Positions 9,853-22,335 of a stretch of DNA of 64,000 bases are shown piece after piece. The translations under genes were made by a program, and so were the position numbers. Location: NCBI RefSeq assembly GCF_003597395.2, contig NC_133782.1, forward strand, positions 10,768,152 to 10,832,151. The letters are read 5' to 3'. How positions within the stretch are numbered: position 1 is the first letter of the stretch; each line of letters starts with the position of its first letter. Under the pieces are notes generated by a model. The model was not told the origin of the DNA, did no database searches, and saw only the letters and a list, made by a program, of their open reading frames with translations. The stretch is from Chelonoidis abingdonii. Taxonomy: Eukaryota; Chordata; Testudines; Testudinidae.

Positions 9853-12345
9853 GCAGAGCTACCTCCAGTGTTCCTCTCCAATGAGAGAAATGAACTGTGC
9901 TGAGATGCTAATTCATTTCTAAGACTCTGGAATGTTTAGGGATGTGGCAGTGTGTTAAAGTGGCCATTGTTCTTTATTAACAGCATTTTCTTCAGCTGCA
10001 TTGTTTAAAGCAGCTTTTTCAAATACAGCAGAATCCTCCTAGGGAAAAGTGTATATGCTACAGGAAGATGGAAATCCCACTGAAGTCTTGCCATGCATCT
10101 TGAATTTGGTGGGTCTTTTGCCTGCATAAGAAGTCTGGGGTCTGGTCCTTAATTAACACAGCCAGACATAACAAGAAATATGCCTTTGTTTAGCATCTTT
10201 GGAAAACACTTCACTCAGTTTGTTTACTGTCAGTCATGTCAGTTAAGTGGGTGTATTATATCATTGGGGAGAAGATTAAGTCAATTCTTCTGCATTTAAT
10301 AAATAGTTTCAGGAAATCAAAGTTCCAGCTCAGCACATTGTTCTAAAGCAAATGCAGAGCACTTCAGCTCGTCATAATTTTAGCCAACAGAAAAGTAATT
10401 GTCTGTCTGTCCATACACACAATAATTCAATAAGATTTTATCACATCCATGAACCATGTATCTGATAAATTTCAATGTGTTACAAAAAGCATTTAGTAAG
10501 GGAGGTGATGCTGAATTCTGCAAAATGATCATTTTATGCCCTTAGCCATCAGATTTTATGAGGCTTAGTTTAGCTTACATAGTGACACATGTGAAATGAA
10601 AATTGCATATCGTGGAAAAGCTGACATGTCATTTCCTCAAGGCCAGATTTTCAAAAGAACTCAGCTCCCAGATGAAGTAAGCACAACTTCAAAAGGACTC
10701 CCCATCCAGCAGCTCCCATCTAGAACAGGTAGAGCTGCCAAGCAGTTTTGAAACTGCCTTAGGATCTTTCAGTTTTGAAACTGCCTTAGGATCTTTCAGG
10801 GTGAAACTTGCTATAAATGCATGAGGTTATTATTTACTGAATGTCAAGCCCATTAATCTTTTCTCAAGTAGAATAACTCTAGTTCCAGCTCAGATAATTC
10901 CAGGGCCTGCATGAGCCTAGTGTTTGGGCATGGGCTGCATTAGCTAAGATTCAGCAGAAGAGGTCCATAGACGACTCTGCTTTTTGCCTCTCCTGGGCTT
11001 GGTATAACTTTCACTTACTATGTTTGTTTTCTTCACTTTGAGGCCCTGATGATGAACTAATTTTCACATGAATTACAACATTACATTGATAGAATGATAT
11101 CCTCTGCTGTGGGGCACCCCAAAAGCAAACTATTTTAAGGGAGCATTCAGATGTAAAATCCAGTAATTCTCTTCCTCATGCCAAAGCACAGCAGTCCCTC
11201 CAACACTCCAGGGTCAAATCCAGTGCAGTGCCAAAACTTGGACAGGCAAGTGTAAGTTTACATCATTACAAGATGGCATAGAACCTCAGTGAATTTGGTA
11301 CTCCATCTTTGGAAAAAAACACTGTAGAGAAGACAAGCAGGACTTAGGGGTGAGACTCCATGTAGGGATACAAAATTTAAATTGCACCAGCTCCCACCTA
11401 GGAGAAAATAGTAGGAATCCAAAATATATTGACCACTTGTACCAGAGAGAGCCTGCTAACAGTACCAGTGGAGGCAGCATTGAGTCAGTAGGGTGCTAGC
11501 GACCTTGAGTCTCTTTATTGCCTGATCCTGAAGTCTGTGGATCTTCCGGCTGAGGCAAGAGTACAGAGTTCATAACTAGCCTGGATTGAGTGCTTCTGCA
11601 TTTGTCCAACAACTCCAGTGAGACCAGATATAGGTTATACCAAGATATCCATTCAGCCAAGGAAGAGACAGAAGATTAAATTATATCTTTTTAATTCATG
11701 GTTATATCAAAGAGCTCTTTTTATTGTGATTTTGATTTTACTTATTTCGCAGCTTATTAGGAGAACTACCACTCTCCTTTGAAGATGGGAAATTCTCATA
11801 TTCCTAATTGTGCATATGTATTCCAAAAAATGGTTATACATGAACATTATTGCCTTCATAACAAAAGGTTGGTTATTTAAAATATATATACATATGCATG
11901 CGCACACACATTCCCTTTGTTACATTATTTTAAAAAAGCCACACCAAAAAGCCATAGGTGAAGTGTTTTAACAATAAATAATCTACTTTTCTATAAACAT
12001 ACAAAATCATGCCAGCAAGTAAAAAACAGTGATACTTGAAAGATATATTCACTTTATAACTCTAATAATTTATTTATGAAATATATCCATATATATAATA
12101 TATATATAATTTTTTGGCAGAGACCTTACCCTTTCTTGTTTCAATGTCTATTGCCACCGTTTAACCTATATATCCATTTGTATTGTGAACTCAAAGTTCA
12201 GTTATATTCAATTTAGTTTTTGTTTTGGTCTGCAACTATCTTCTGATAAAATATAAATGTCATTTGCTCATAGTTTCACCTAGGAAGATTTGTATGAAGG
12301 TCTAACAAAGGAATCAGTAATGCCACAAGTTAGGAAATTCCTCTG
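9853..12345. other. AT-rich stretch, no gene recognised
   Basis: No supported coding sequence. It includes an exact 27-base tandem duplication at 10743-10796 and AT-rich simple runs at about 11880-11910 and 12080-12115. It could hold the 3' end of EDN3, but nothing here identifies it. Confidence 0.4.
10743..10796. repeat. Exact 27-base tandem duplication
   Basis: Two identical units beginning CAGTTTTGAAACTGCC (10743-10769, 10770-10796), followed by a third CAG. Each unit starts with a small palindrome, CAGTTT-TG-AAACTG. Confidence 0.95.
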
Positions 12346-12530
12346 TTACATTTTAAATCCTATCGAAGAGCAACATTTGGAAGCGTTATTCATCCTCTTG
12401 CTTGTTCTTTTGTTTCCCCCCAAAAAACAGTCAAGTCCATAGTTGCTGAGGAAATCACTTTTGATGATAAATTTCCACGGACCAACATTGTCCTTGTTCC
12501 CATTTTCTTGACATTTCCCCAATCCTTCAA

Positions 12531-13866
12531 CTGCTCAGTAAAGTGGTTTGAATCAAGGGTTAAAAACATCAGCAAATAGGAATGTATGCACTGGGTATGT
12601 ATGGCACAGCACATATGGGATTAGGAGAGAGAGATGTAAATTATTTTGAATGTATAAAGTTTAGATAATGCTTTTGTATCTGTCAGTCTTAGTTTCATCC
12701 TCAGCAGATTCTTGTTGATGGATAATTGGAATTCCATTCATCAACTACAGTGTATATCCCTAGATATTCATTGTAGATGTGTTTCTGGATTGAAGCTTCC
12801 AGCACAGAAATAATTTGTGCCTTAATTAAGTAACCTATTGAATACTTACTGTATATTGCTAACTTGCTATATTTTATAATGCTATAAATATTAACCATTC
12901 ATATTTATTCTGCATAGATACTGACATTTAAATATCTGCCAACAACGTTACAATATGATGATTGGCTAATAGGCTTGCATCTATTAGCAAGAGACGTATT
13001 TTGTTTCTGTTTATCCATAATGCAAATTCTTATACAGACAATTCTCTAATTTACCAGATTCTCCAATCATAATTGCCTGCATACAGCTGGAACTGGTTAC
13101 TTCACGCAGGCAGCAAGCACTAAGTGGAACAGTATGTTTCTACTGTATTATTTTTAAAACCAGGTAAAAAGTCATTCTTGAATCTGTTTGTGTTGCTTAA
13201 GTTTGAATACTCCTTTTTCCCTCCCCCGCATCTCCAGGGTACATGCAAATACTCATCCTGTACTGCATGGTTTATGACACTCTTGTCGGAGAAGTATAAA
13301 AGGATGCAAAGTTCTTCACACAGGTTCATGTGCCTTCAAACTGACATCAATGCAATAAAGGCATTGCATACTGCTCAATTATCTATTGGCAGCCAGCCTG
13401 AAGCATTCCAATATGTCCATCTCATGGGAGATTTGTAGCTTAGATTCTTGCTTCTGAGCTTCGGCAAACAAACACTAAACCTTTTAAAAAAAATAAATTT
13501 GAATGAAAATTGCTGGATTATATTGCAGTATATGGACCTGATTTTGAGACCAGCCTTGCCATGCAAAATTGGATCCATGATTATTTGTGGGAGCAGTGAA
13601 TCACTTGAAAATCTAATTATATCTGATTCTCAAACAAAATCATAAGGATGAATTCAGATCAGGAGTTTCTATCCAAACACCTTCCTTGAAAACTGCAGGT
13701 ATGAAGTTCCAGATCTGGCATGTCTAGTTCCACTGGCTGCTGCGTTCCACCTCAGAACTGAAAGCTTTCTGCCTTATTCTGATGTCAAGTGAGGTTAGTA
13801 TTCAGAGTGGACTGGGGAGTGGAGATGGAGACGGTTAACAGAAATCAGGATCTAGGTCAAATTTAC
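12531..13866. other. Presumed EDN3 intron 4 / 3' region
   Basis: AT-rich. Two weak terminal-exon candidates in the right phase are discussed in the findings (13640-13692 and 12346-12530). No mobile element with clear ends was seen. Confidence 0.35.
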
Positions 13867-13964
13867 CTCTCCACAACCAGGAATAAGCCAGATTTACTGT
13901 TGCTTCTAAATATTTTCTCCACCCAACTTGTTCCACTTTCTGTGTCTTGGCAGCTAAAGTTTTA
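13867..13964 (-). CDS. EDN3: Probable endothelin-3 exon 4 (C-terminal propeptide)
   Basis: Seen: 901 bases beyond the exon 3 donor on the minus strand, an acceptor (TATTTCAG, AG at 13966-13965) and a donor (GTAAAT from 13866) bound 98 bases. Read in the phase set by exon 3 they stay open: Cys (split codon), then KTLAAKTQKVEQVGWRK, then a more hydrophobic stretch ending in WLWR and a split Gly. The start resembles the human endothelin-3 tail region RTAEKTDKEEEGK in spacing of Thr, Ala, Lys-Thr and Lys/Glu. Known: this part of the precursor evolves fast, and mouse and human barely align here. Inference: this is exon 4. It could instead be a chance open stretch between fair splice sites. The exon that would carry the stop codon is not settled. 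Confidence 0.45.
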
Positions 13965-14887
13965 CTGAAATAATACGTGAACAGATGTGTCCAAAGTTGC
14001 TCCAAGGCAAATTGAACAAAATCAAACATAAGTAAACAACCACTAAAAACACCAAACATATGACCAATGCCAATAAATCTGTCTTAAAGCCTGAAAGATT
14101 AAACCCTTAGAAGTTCTGGCTGATTCAGCATTAATTGAGGCCATTCTTGAGTGCCTTAAATATTTCTGCAGTGTAATTGTTACAAAACAAACCTCTTGGC
14201 CAAATTCTGCTCTCATTTAGGCTCATGATACTTCATTGATTTGAACTAAGAGCAAGATTTAGATCTTTGTATGCACAGGAACCCAAATTATGTTTCTATC
14301 TAGCATAAAGTAGAACTTGCACATATATACTGTACCTCTCAGTTCAGAAACTGCCTGGACCCTCTGTGCTAATGAATGAGGGCATGTTCATTTTCTCTGC
14401 GTTGCTTTTTTTCTACTGTCTTTTTCAGTGACCCCTGATTACTGTAGAAAAGATAACGAGTTTGGGATTATTTTAGTGTCACCACTTCCGTTTTGTCAGT
14501 CACCAATAGAGAGCTATTTTTTAAAGATATCAAATGATGTATTTTTCTTGGGAAAGAAGAAAACAGGCATATGCCCTGGATTTTTTTCCTTTTGTCTGAA
14601 AAGAATGTAGGATTAAATATGCTCTGAATTATCCTATGTATTCTCCCAACTAGACAGGAGCTCTGCTACTTCATGGATGCCACGTCATTTAAAACAAAAA
14701 TCCAGAAAGCAGTATTAAACTACTATCTGTGAGAATTTCATTTAGAATCAACAAATTTGTTGATCAATTTCATTTGTTCTGTGCAACTTGATTAATTCAT
14801 TTTAATGAAATAGCTGATTGTATATATGTTGAGAGATGTTCAAAATTTACCTTACTGTTTTTAAAAGAGGAAATCAAAGACTCTCAC
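13965..14887 (-). other. EDN3: Presumed EDN3 intron 3
   Basis: 923 bases between the exon 3 donor (14887) and the proposed exon 4 acceptor (13965). AT-rich, no recognisable element. Its existence depends on exon 4 being real. Confidence 0.4.
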
Positions 14888-15064
14888 CATCTGCTGTCCT
14901 GGGTTCTTGTGCAAAACAACATGCACTGTTTGTCACGTATGTCCAAACAAGAACACCGTGATAAAGACCAATCTAAAGGCTCTGTGCTCTTGCAAAGCTG
15001 TCCTGTAGACCTTTTGCCTCTGAAACTGCCTCGGTAGTTAGACAGCCCATATGGTACAGTCCTC
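14888..15064 (-). CDS. EDN3: Endothelin-3 precursor, exon 3 (big-ET tail, endothelin-like repeat)
   Basis: Seen: acceptor TTACAG (15070-15065) and donor GTGAGAG (from 14887). Entering in phase 2, the first base completes the Glu codon left open by exon 2. The next residues are RTVPYGLSNYRGSFRGKRS (107-125), which closely match the C-terminal part of human big endothelin-3. The 41-residue big peptide would end at Arg121, ahead of the dibasic pair in RGKR. An endothelin-like repeat follows: RCSC...DKQCMLFC with Cys143, 145, 153 and 157, the family's diagnostic second four-cysteine module with no known hormone activity. Odd: an extra Cys at residue 130, between the two modules. The exon leaves in phase 2 seven residues after the last repeat cysteine. 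It lies 28 kb from exon 2, separated mostly by transposons, which is why no long open frame shows it. Confidence 0.9.
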
Positions 15065-16270
15065 CTGTAATGAGAAACACAGAGACACTATACAGTTTTA
15101 GGAGCTACTTTGGATACAGTTCAGTATCTGTTTCTGTTCATTTATTTGTTTCCATGTAATAAAATGGTCTACTGCTCTGGGCTCCTGAACAATTCAGTCA
15201 TGCCACAACATTCACCCAGAAAGTCCTTCCCTAACCAGATTGCAACTCCTCCAGGTTGAAACTCCACATTCAGAGAAGGGCAGATAAAATGTCATATGAG
15301 AAAATGCACTCCTAATAGACAGCAGCAAATATCAGCATGGAAGACAACAAATCTGGTTTTTGCAGCCTTATTTGTTAATCACAATATACCAAGTACCTGA
15401 AATCTGAATAGAAATACAATCCCAGGTTGTTGCTCATTTTAATTCTCACTAGTCCTTATTCTTATGTATGGGCCAGTCTCAATCCACTATGTAGAATGTT
15501 CCTAGTGAAATTACACATTCAGAGCCAACTCTTGATGATTTGCACCATCTGAGGAGCTGGCCCCCAGACACAACTGCCACTTACTACATGATTTTCATGG
15601 TGTGTTACTAGTATGTTCAGTTCACTGTGTCAGGCTTCAGGACATAGCCCGGAACCCCTAAATATGGGAATCAACTGGACAATCCCCCTGGTGTGGAGGT
15701 CAACAATTGTGGAGGCAACCATGGCCCAGCTGCTGTAGCACAGTGACTGTGAAATGGCTCCACTACTGCTCATCTACTAGAGACTGTATTCACTGCATCA
15801 CATCAGGAAGAAGTCCTCCTTAATCCCTGGCAATCTGCCTACTTCATTATTAATGACGGATGTGCACTAGCGTTGCCAATTGCTTTTTGCATTGTTTTTC
15901 TGTGTGGGTGTTCATTCTGTTAATATCCAAATGCATGTGCCTACTGGCAGCTGGTGTGATAAATCAAATTATTGTGAGAATTACCACCATGAGCCTACCA
16001 AACATGGGACTTTTAAAAGCACATGAGGCAGCTCTGATTTATGCAAGGGTCAGGCCAGTCCAGCCAACCCACAAACTTGAAATTAGGGGAGAAAAAACTG
16101 TCCTTATTTCTAAAGGAAACAGGATGACAGAACAAAATCATTTTAATAGAGGAATGCAGAACAAAGCCTGGCTGCCTGCAAGTAAATAACTATGTAAGAC
16201 AGACAAATATTGCATGGTTGGACTGCTCAGTTTAATTTGTCCTCCTTAAATACCATTAGGCTGGCAATAA
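15065..16270. other. EDN3 intron 2, portion next to exon 3
   Basis: Unique-looking sequence with no clear repeat ends. The open frame at 15860-16189 lacks any family match and is taken as chance. Confidence 0.4.
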
Positions 16271-16662
16271 GGCCTGGTCTACACTACGCTGTTAAACCGA
16301 TTTTAACAGCGTTAAATCGATTTAACGCTGCACCCGTCCACACTACACTGCTCTTTATATCGATTTAAAGGGCTCTTTAAATCGATTTCCGTACTCCTAC
16401 AAAACGAGAGGAGTAACGCTAAAATCGATATTACTATATCGGAATAGTGTTAGTGTGGATGGAAATCGACATTATTGGCCTCATTATTTTACAGTAGCTA
16501 CCCACAGTGCACTGCTCCAGAAATCGATGCTAGCCTCGGACCATGGATGCACACCACCGAATTAATGTGCCTAGTGTGGACGCGCACAATCGACTTTATA
16601 TTATCTGTTTTATAACATCGGTTTAAGCTAATTCGAATTTATCCTGTAGTGTAGACATAGCC
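16271..16662. mobile_element. PIF/Harbinger MITE with TAA target duplication
   Basis: It starts GGCCTGGTCTACACTACGC and ends TAGTGTAGACATAGCC, inverted termini like those of the autonomous element at 56382-60637. TAA lies directly on both sides (16268-16270, 16663-16665), the Harbinger signature. The interior repeats ATCGATTT/AAATCGAT motifs and is noncoding (392 bases). Confidence 0.9.
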
Positions 16663-17828
16663 TAAGAGATCTGCACAAGTTTTCCATCAGTACACACTTG
16701 AAGGGGCAGGGGGCGCAGAACAGTATCTTCCTACTGTCTGCAAGAACATAAAGCTCTGAAGATTTTGATCGCTATCCGCTAAAGTAATGCAAGTTATTTA
16801 TTCAGAGTTACCCACCTTTAACACATCATCTGTTTGTGTGCTGTCTTCACAGCTTTGTCTGCTGGAGCTGCAGTGGACTTACCAGGCAATGAGTAAAAAC
16901 TTCCCAAGCCCACATGAAATTGCATCCGAGGAGGGAAATGGCTTGAAAGGAAAGAGACATCCCCTCTCTTTCCGGTAGGAGTTCATAGGAGCTGTGCTGT
17001 GATTGGCTCCTTTCCTACCTCCTCTAAAGGGCCTTAGGAACAGCAGAGCAGAAGTTGATGCTTAAACTAGTAGCATTAAGTTCCTCTGGGAATCTCCTCA
17101 GGCAGTCAGGTTTCCCAAGGGACAGTGCTCAACAGAGCAGCTGTACCTAGTTCCACTCCCACCCCAGTGACCTATTGTCTTGGAAACCCATTGGGCATAA
17201 ACACTGCAGTGGGACATTCACCTGTCCTTGGGGAAGAGAAGATATTAGAGCCCTTAGACTCTACTCTGCCCCTTCCACGTGGACCGGCTAGTTCTGTTGC
17301 AGATGTGCACTACTTTCATCCTGCCCAGGCCTGAAAACTGAGGCTGTCCTGGCATGTTAGTCTTAACGTTTCATCTTATTTAGGGCTAGACTGTGGAGCT
17401 CTTTACTCATGCTGATGAGCACCTACTTGCGAAACTGTAAGATCTTGGCGGTAAGGGATAAGTCCATTTGTACATAGGGCATTGTACATTTATAGTGCTA
17501 GATGTGCATACACATGATGATAATACATAAAGCATGGAATGGATTTTGCTGTGATTTGAAACTGAAAACTCTATTTTATGGCACACAGGTGTTAGAGGAA
17601 AATGTTTTTTAAAAGTGTTCTTGCAGATAGCATTCCATCACATGGTGAATAGATACAGAAAAATTCCAATAGAAATGTACAGTAAAGTTTTCCTCACACT
17701 GGCCAAACTGGTTGCCATGAAAAAGTCAAGATTTTCCAAAAGTTAACAGTTATTTCCTACCCGCTGTAAAGGGGAAACTACTGTCTTATGCTTCACGTCT
17801 TGGAAAAAGTATTCACAGCTTTGAGAAT
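16663..17828. other. EDN3 intron 2, no recognised feature
   Basis: No supported gene or mobile-element ends. Short open frames here have no recognisable family. Confidence 0.4.
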
Positions 17829-18439
17829 TGTGATACAGCATGGCCAGAGGGCAGCATAAGAGTGTTAGCAGGGGGCCTTATTCCCTGCCAAGGGAGGAAG
17901 GTTTGCTTTAGATTAACTAGAACAGCTGTGGCCAGTTAGAGCACCTGACTCCAGTTAGAGCACCTGACTCCAGTCATGGGATATAAACCCCTGCTTCAGT
18001 CAGACAGGGGGTGGTAGTTGAAGGAGAAAGGTTGGATTGGAGCAGAGTGCAGATTGCAGAAGAGAAGAGTTTGTCCAGAGAGAAATAGAAGGTTTGGAGG
18101 AGTGCTGCGGTGGATTGGGAAGCCCAACAGAAACCCTAGGTAAGGGGCACCAGGCTTGTATAGAAGAGAGGCGAGAACCCCTTCACAAGCTGACGGGTAT
18201 GAGAGGGAAGTAACCCAGGGGAAGAAACCGCTAGTCAAGTGGTTCACCACAACCCCAGGGCCCCTGGGTTGGGACCTGGAGTAGAGGGCGGGCCCAGGTC
18301 CCTCCCTCTCCACTCCCCTCCTCCAAGGACACTAGGGGAGTGATTAAGAACTGGTTCAGAGGCAAGCAATATCGCCCTGAACCTACCCCAGAGAAGAGAA
18401 AGCGCGAGACCCAGAGATCAATGCTGGCAATTTGCCACA
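17829..18439 (+). mobile_element. Solo LTR of an LTR retroelement
   Basis: It begins TGTGATACAGCATGGCC and ends TTTGCCACA (TG...CA), flanked by the 4-base direct repeat GAAT (17825-17828, 18440-18443). A TATA-box-like GGGATATAAACCCC at about 17979 gives the orientation. A 19-base unit is duplicated at 17932-17969. No internal retroelement genes are attached. Confidence 0.75.
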
Positions 18440-19814
18440 GAATGTATTCAAGAGCACTTCATCCAGAAGGACCAATAAATGCCCCATAACCAGGGCCAAA
18501 GTCAGTCATAGTTTGAAAAAGTGTAATTGCTAAAACGCACATAAATGAAAGTTTGTATGTAAACCAATGTGCAGACTGGCCAGCTGAGGATAGAAAAATT
18601 ATATCCCAACTAAAGGTCTCTTCACATCCCTGGCTTCAGATCTTCCTTTATTTCTAAAACACAAACTCAAAAGCAGAACAGACGTACTCAGAGTATTGGG
18701 TAATACCAACCCAAGGCCCTTCCCACTTCAACCAGCTGGGAAGGGAAAGTATATCCCTTCCTGAATACTATACAGAGACCCCACATTAGGGTTTTCCTCT
18801 GGGGTTCCTATCTGCTGCCCTTGGTTAAGAGGCAAGACATTTTATTTTTGGCTTCCTGTAGGTCACATGCTTGTGCCTAATCATGTGCTTGTATCTACCG
18901 CTCCAAGTTTCAAAGGGCCCCATAGCCTGGGACTTGTACATGTTCTCCCATGCCCTGTAACTCAGGCTATTGACATTTTGGAAAAAGTCAGGCTTGTGTG
19001 CTGTGTTCAGTGCCTCTCTGTTAACCACACAGTCTCCTCCTCACTACCTCTATTCTTCTCCCGCCATTTCCTCTTTATTCTGGGTTCATGCACCCATTCT
19101 GTAATCTAAAATGGTGGTCTGGTATCACATCTGATGTTACTGAGGAGTGTTGCATCACCTGGTGCAGAGTATTTTGCAAGATGCCTCAGAGTTCAGGCCT
19201 TGATTTCTGCCCAGCTCAGCAATTTGTTTGGGCATGATCCTTTGCTCCATAGACGGCCCAAACCCCATTGATTTGTGTGTATTGTCTGACTGTAGCTATT
19301 TTATGAGTTTAGTTCATAAACTTCAAAGGGATCATGCTCCACAAGCAGTGGGGATAAGTCAGTGGGAGCTGTACACTCATTTGGTATCTGGGCCAAAACT
19401 TTTCGTTGCATCTACTTAGATGGATTAGATCTACTGAGTATAACAATGCCTGCAGCTTAATCACCTTTGCAGCATAAACAGCCAAGGATTTTAAGATAAT
19501 TTGAGTTTACAACAAAGGAGAGGAACTAAGACAATTTAAGAAAGATAAGTTGGCCAAGAAAAAAAGAAAGCATTACAAACTCAGGGCCAAATTCTGTCCT
19601 TCTGTTACACCACTATAAATCTGGCATAACCCCACCGCAATCATATTCACTCACGTAACTCAGAGCACAATTTGGCTGCAAGTACTTGAAGAAAATTTTA
19701 GCCTGTGCATATGTATAATGCCAATAACTGACAGTGCTAAGTGTTTCAAGTTAGCACATACCCCTGTCTCCCTCCTTCAGAAGGCTTCAGAAGTGAGAAA
19801 AATGGCATGGTTGA
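18440..19814. other. EDN3 intron 2, no recognised gene
   Basis: It includes at 19580-19680 a degraded palindromic repeat (GGGCCAAATTCTGTCC ... GCACAATTTGGCT). Otherwise nothing could be assigned. Confidence 0.4.
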
Positions 19815-19995
19815 GGGCTTGTCTACATGAGGAAGCTCTTCAAAATAAGCTAGAGTGTGAATTTCAAGTGCGCTTCTCTTCCAAAGTAGATTAAACTAAA
19901 GTGCACAAAAGGACTCTTAGTGCAGTATCAGAGTGTTCACAAGGGGAGCTGTTGTGGAACAGCTACTGTGGGCTATTATCCTGTGCAGAAAAGCC
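19815..19995. mobile_element. Partial Harbinger-type MITE
   Basis: GAGGGCTTGTCTACATGAGGAAG resembles a Harbinger MITE left terminus, and the next 170 bases read like its body. The right terminus is missing, so the extent is approximate. Confidence 0.4.
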
Positions 19996-21886
19996 ATGAG
20001 AGATCCAGATGAGTAGGTAACACAAGCATTTCCTAGCTGCATGTTTAATCTTAGGCTGTTACAATAGAGTAATCAATTGCAGGTGTCTATGCAGCAGGCT
20101 TTTGTAGAAATGTAATCCTTTGGTTCAAAAGAAGGGAAGTGGAAATACACTTACGACACAGTGTGGTAATTAAGTCTGTCAACACTTGAATATTTATATT
20201 GCAGCTGTGCCTAGAGGCCAACCTGGCTCAGTGTGTTAGATACTGCATAGATATATAGTTAATGACCATATGTCTCTATTCATATTTTATTGTCTTTTTT
20301 CAATCAAAACATCTCACCGTTAGCCCAGGCAGTTCAGCTTGTTTCCTAGCAGTGAAGATGAGGGAAACTGAACTGGTACAAGTTATGCGCAATGTCAAAC
20401 ACAAGCTAGGGCTGTATTGAATTTTATCAGGGAGAGGACATTCTACAGCACTGTGACACTGGTGATAGATACAGTGCTTCTCTGAGACAGAATCAGTCTT
20501 CTAGTAGCTGCAGTGTGTTCTGCAAATGGAGATCTACTGTACATGCTAGGTTTCTCCTGTCTGTAATTGACAAAGTGGGAAAAGGGTTGTAGTTTCAAAG
20601 GCATTGATGCTCCGCTTTTCAAACCTGGGCTAATAAATGCTGCTTACATATTTAGGGATGGTTTCTCTTCTAAGCACAGGGCCTGAGTAACTGGACTTAT
20701 GTGTGGGAGTTGAAATCCTCCTACCAGGCTGTGGAGTAGTAGCAGAGCCATTCTGTGGCAGCTGCTGTAACCTGTATAATCACTACATTCGCCACCTCTA
20801 AGAGGGGGAATGGCAGGTGGATCTGCGTAGTCACCATTCACTACCCCATGCTGAAGATCTGTCCAAGGCAGCACAAAAGCAGCCCCAGCAGCTCACAAAG
20901 GATGCCAAGGTTTCTGGCATTGTAACCCTCTTTGCATAAGTTTCATTGCGTTCAATGCCTTAGAATGGAAAGGCAGAATTTTCCACATTGTGGCCCCAAT
21001 CCAGCAAAGCACTTAAGCACATACATAACTTTAAGCATGTGCACAGACTGCAATGGGACTCCTCATGCTTAAGTACATTGTTTGATCGGGGTTGCAAGTA
21101 CCACTTTTGATGTAAATCTTTTACATCTCTTCCAGGTGGGAACAAGCAAGCTGATTGCTAACTGGAGTGGATCGGAAATGTTTCGATGGATTGTCCTATG
21201 CCAGCAGCCCTGAGGTTCTCCCAGTCAAAAACTGCACCTGCAATTCAGGTCCTTAGATGCCTAAGTGGTTTCTATACTTGTGTGTCCACAAATCACAGGC
21301 ATAACAAGAGGAGGTCATCATGTAAAAGTCAGGCTCTAAAAACACTTTCCCCTCCCCTCCTGAAATTAATAATAATACATGCCAGAATGGTGCATGTATG
21401 AAAAACATCATGTGTGTTTAGGAACAATGAAACAGCGATTTTGAACTGATGACATCAATGAGAATTTTGCCCACGCAAAGACTGCAGAATGATGCTTATT
21501 AACAGAACATGGCATACAACATTTGCAGGACTAGTTAGTGAATGAATGATCTGGCTACTTTCATAGCTCCTGGCCAGTTATATTATTGGGAATGTTCGGT
21601 ATCCAGCCAGCCAGAATCCAACAAGTTTACTTTTCCTTTCTATAACATGACTATGCCTGTCATGCTATCATTAATTCAGAAGCAGCTACCACTTTCCCAG
21701 CACTTAAATACAACAGACGTCTGAGAGCAGTTCTGAGTTTCAGCCAAAAATAAATAAGGCGGCGGGGGGGAAGGGAAGAACGCTTGAGCATTCATTTAAG
21801 ATGCCATGAATTCAGGCAATATTTTCTGGCAAAAGTCCAGGCCAGATAAACTACAAAAGGGGGATCTCCAAAACTTTGAGTGTAAT
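19996..21886. other. EDN3 intron 2, no recognised gene
   Basis: It contains a palindromic repeat at about 20995-21100 (CCAATCCAGCAAAGCACTTAAGC ... CATGCTTAAGTAC...GATCGGGG). The rest has no assignable feature. Confidence 0.4.
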
Positions 21887-22335
21887 TGTGATGGAGTAGG
21901 GAGTATTAACTTGGTAATGTTGCATGGGAGTTTTACTACTTTACTGTCTGCATTAATACTAGCTGGTGTTGGGATATCAGGGTGTGAATTCACTTGAGGG
22001 ATGATACTTGAGCAGGTAACCTAATCCCAGGAGGGGGTTGGAGCCAGGTGACACCATCTGCCCAGGAAACTGGACAAAGGCTGGAGGAGACTGCTCAAGG
22101 GGGGTTTTCAGTTTGGAGCTGGCTGGGGAAACGGAGGGAGGCTTAGCACTGGGGTCTGGGCTCCCTACCCCCAAGATGGACCTGACTGAGAGGTCCTGTT
22201 TTCTGTACCTACTAGCCCTGTTTTGACTGTGTTCCTGTCATCTAGTAAACCTTCTGTTTTACTGGTTGCTGAGAGTCACAGTGAATTGCAGGAAGTGGGG
22301 GGTGCAGGGTCCTGACTCCCCCACACTGCATGACA
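21887..22335 (+). mobile_element. Solo LTR with a 5-base target duplication
   Basis: It begins TGTGATGGAGTAGG and ends CCACACTGCATGACA (TG...CA), with GTAAT exactly repeated at 21882-21886 and 22336-22340. The 449 bases include the CTAGTAAACCTTCTGTTTTACTGG segment that I know from a common turtle LTR. No retroelement genes lie between or beside. Confidence 0.85.
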
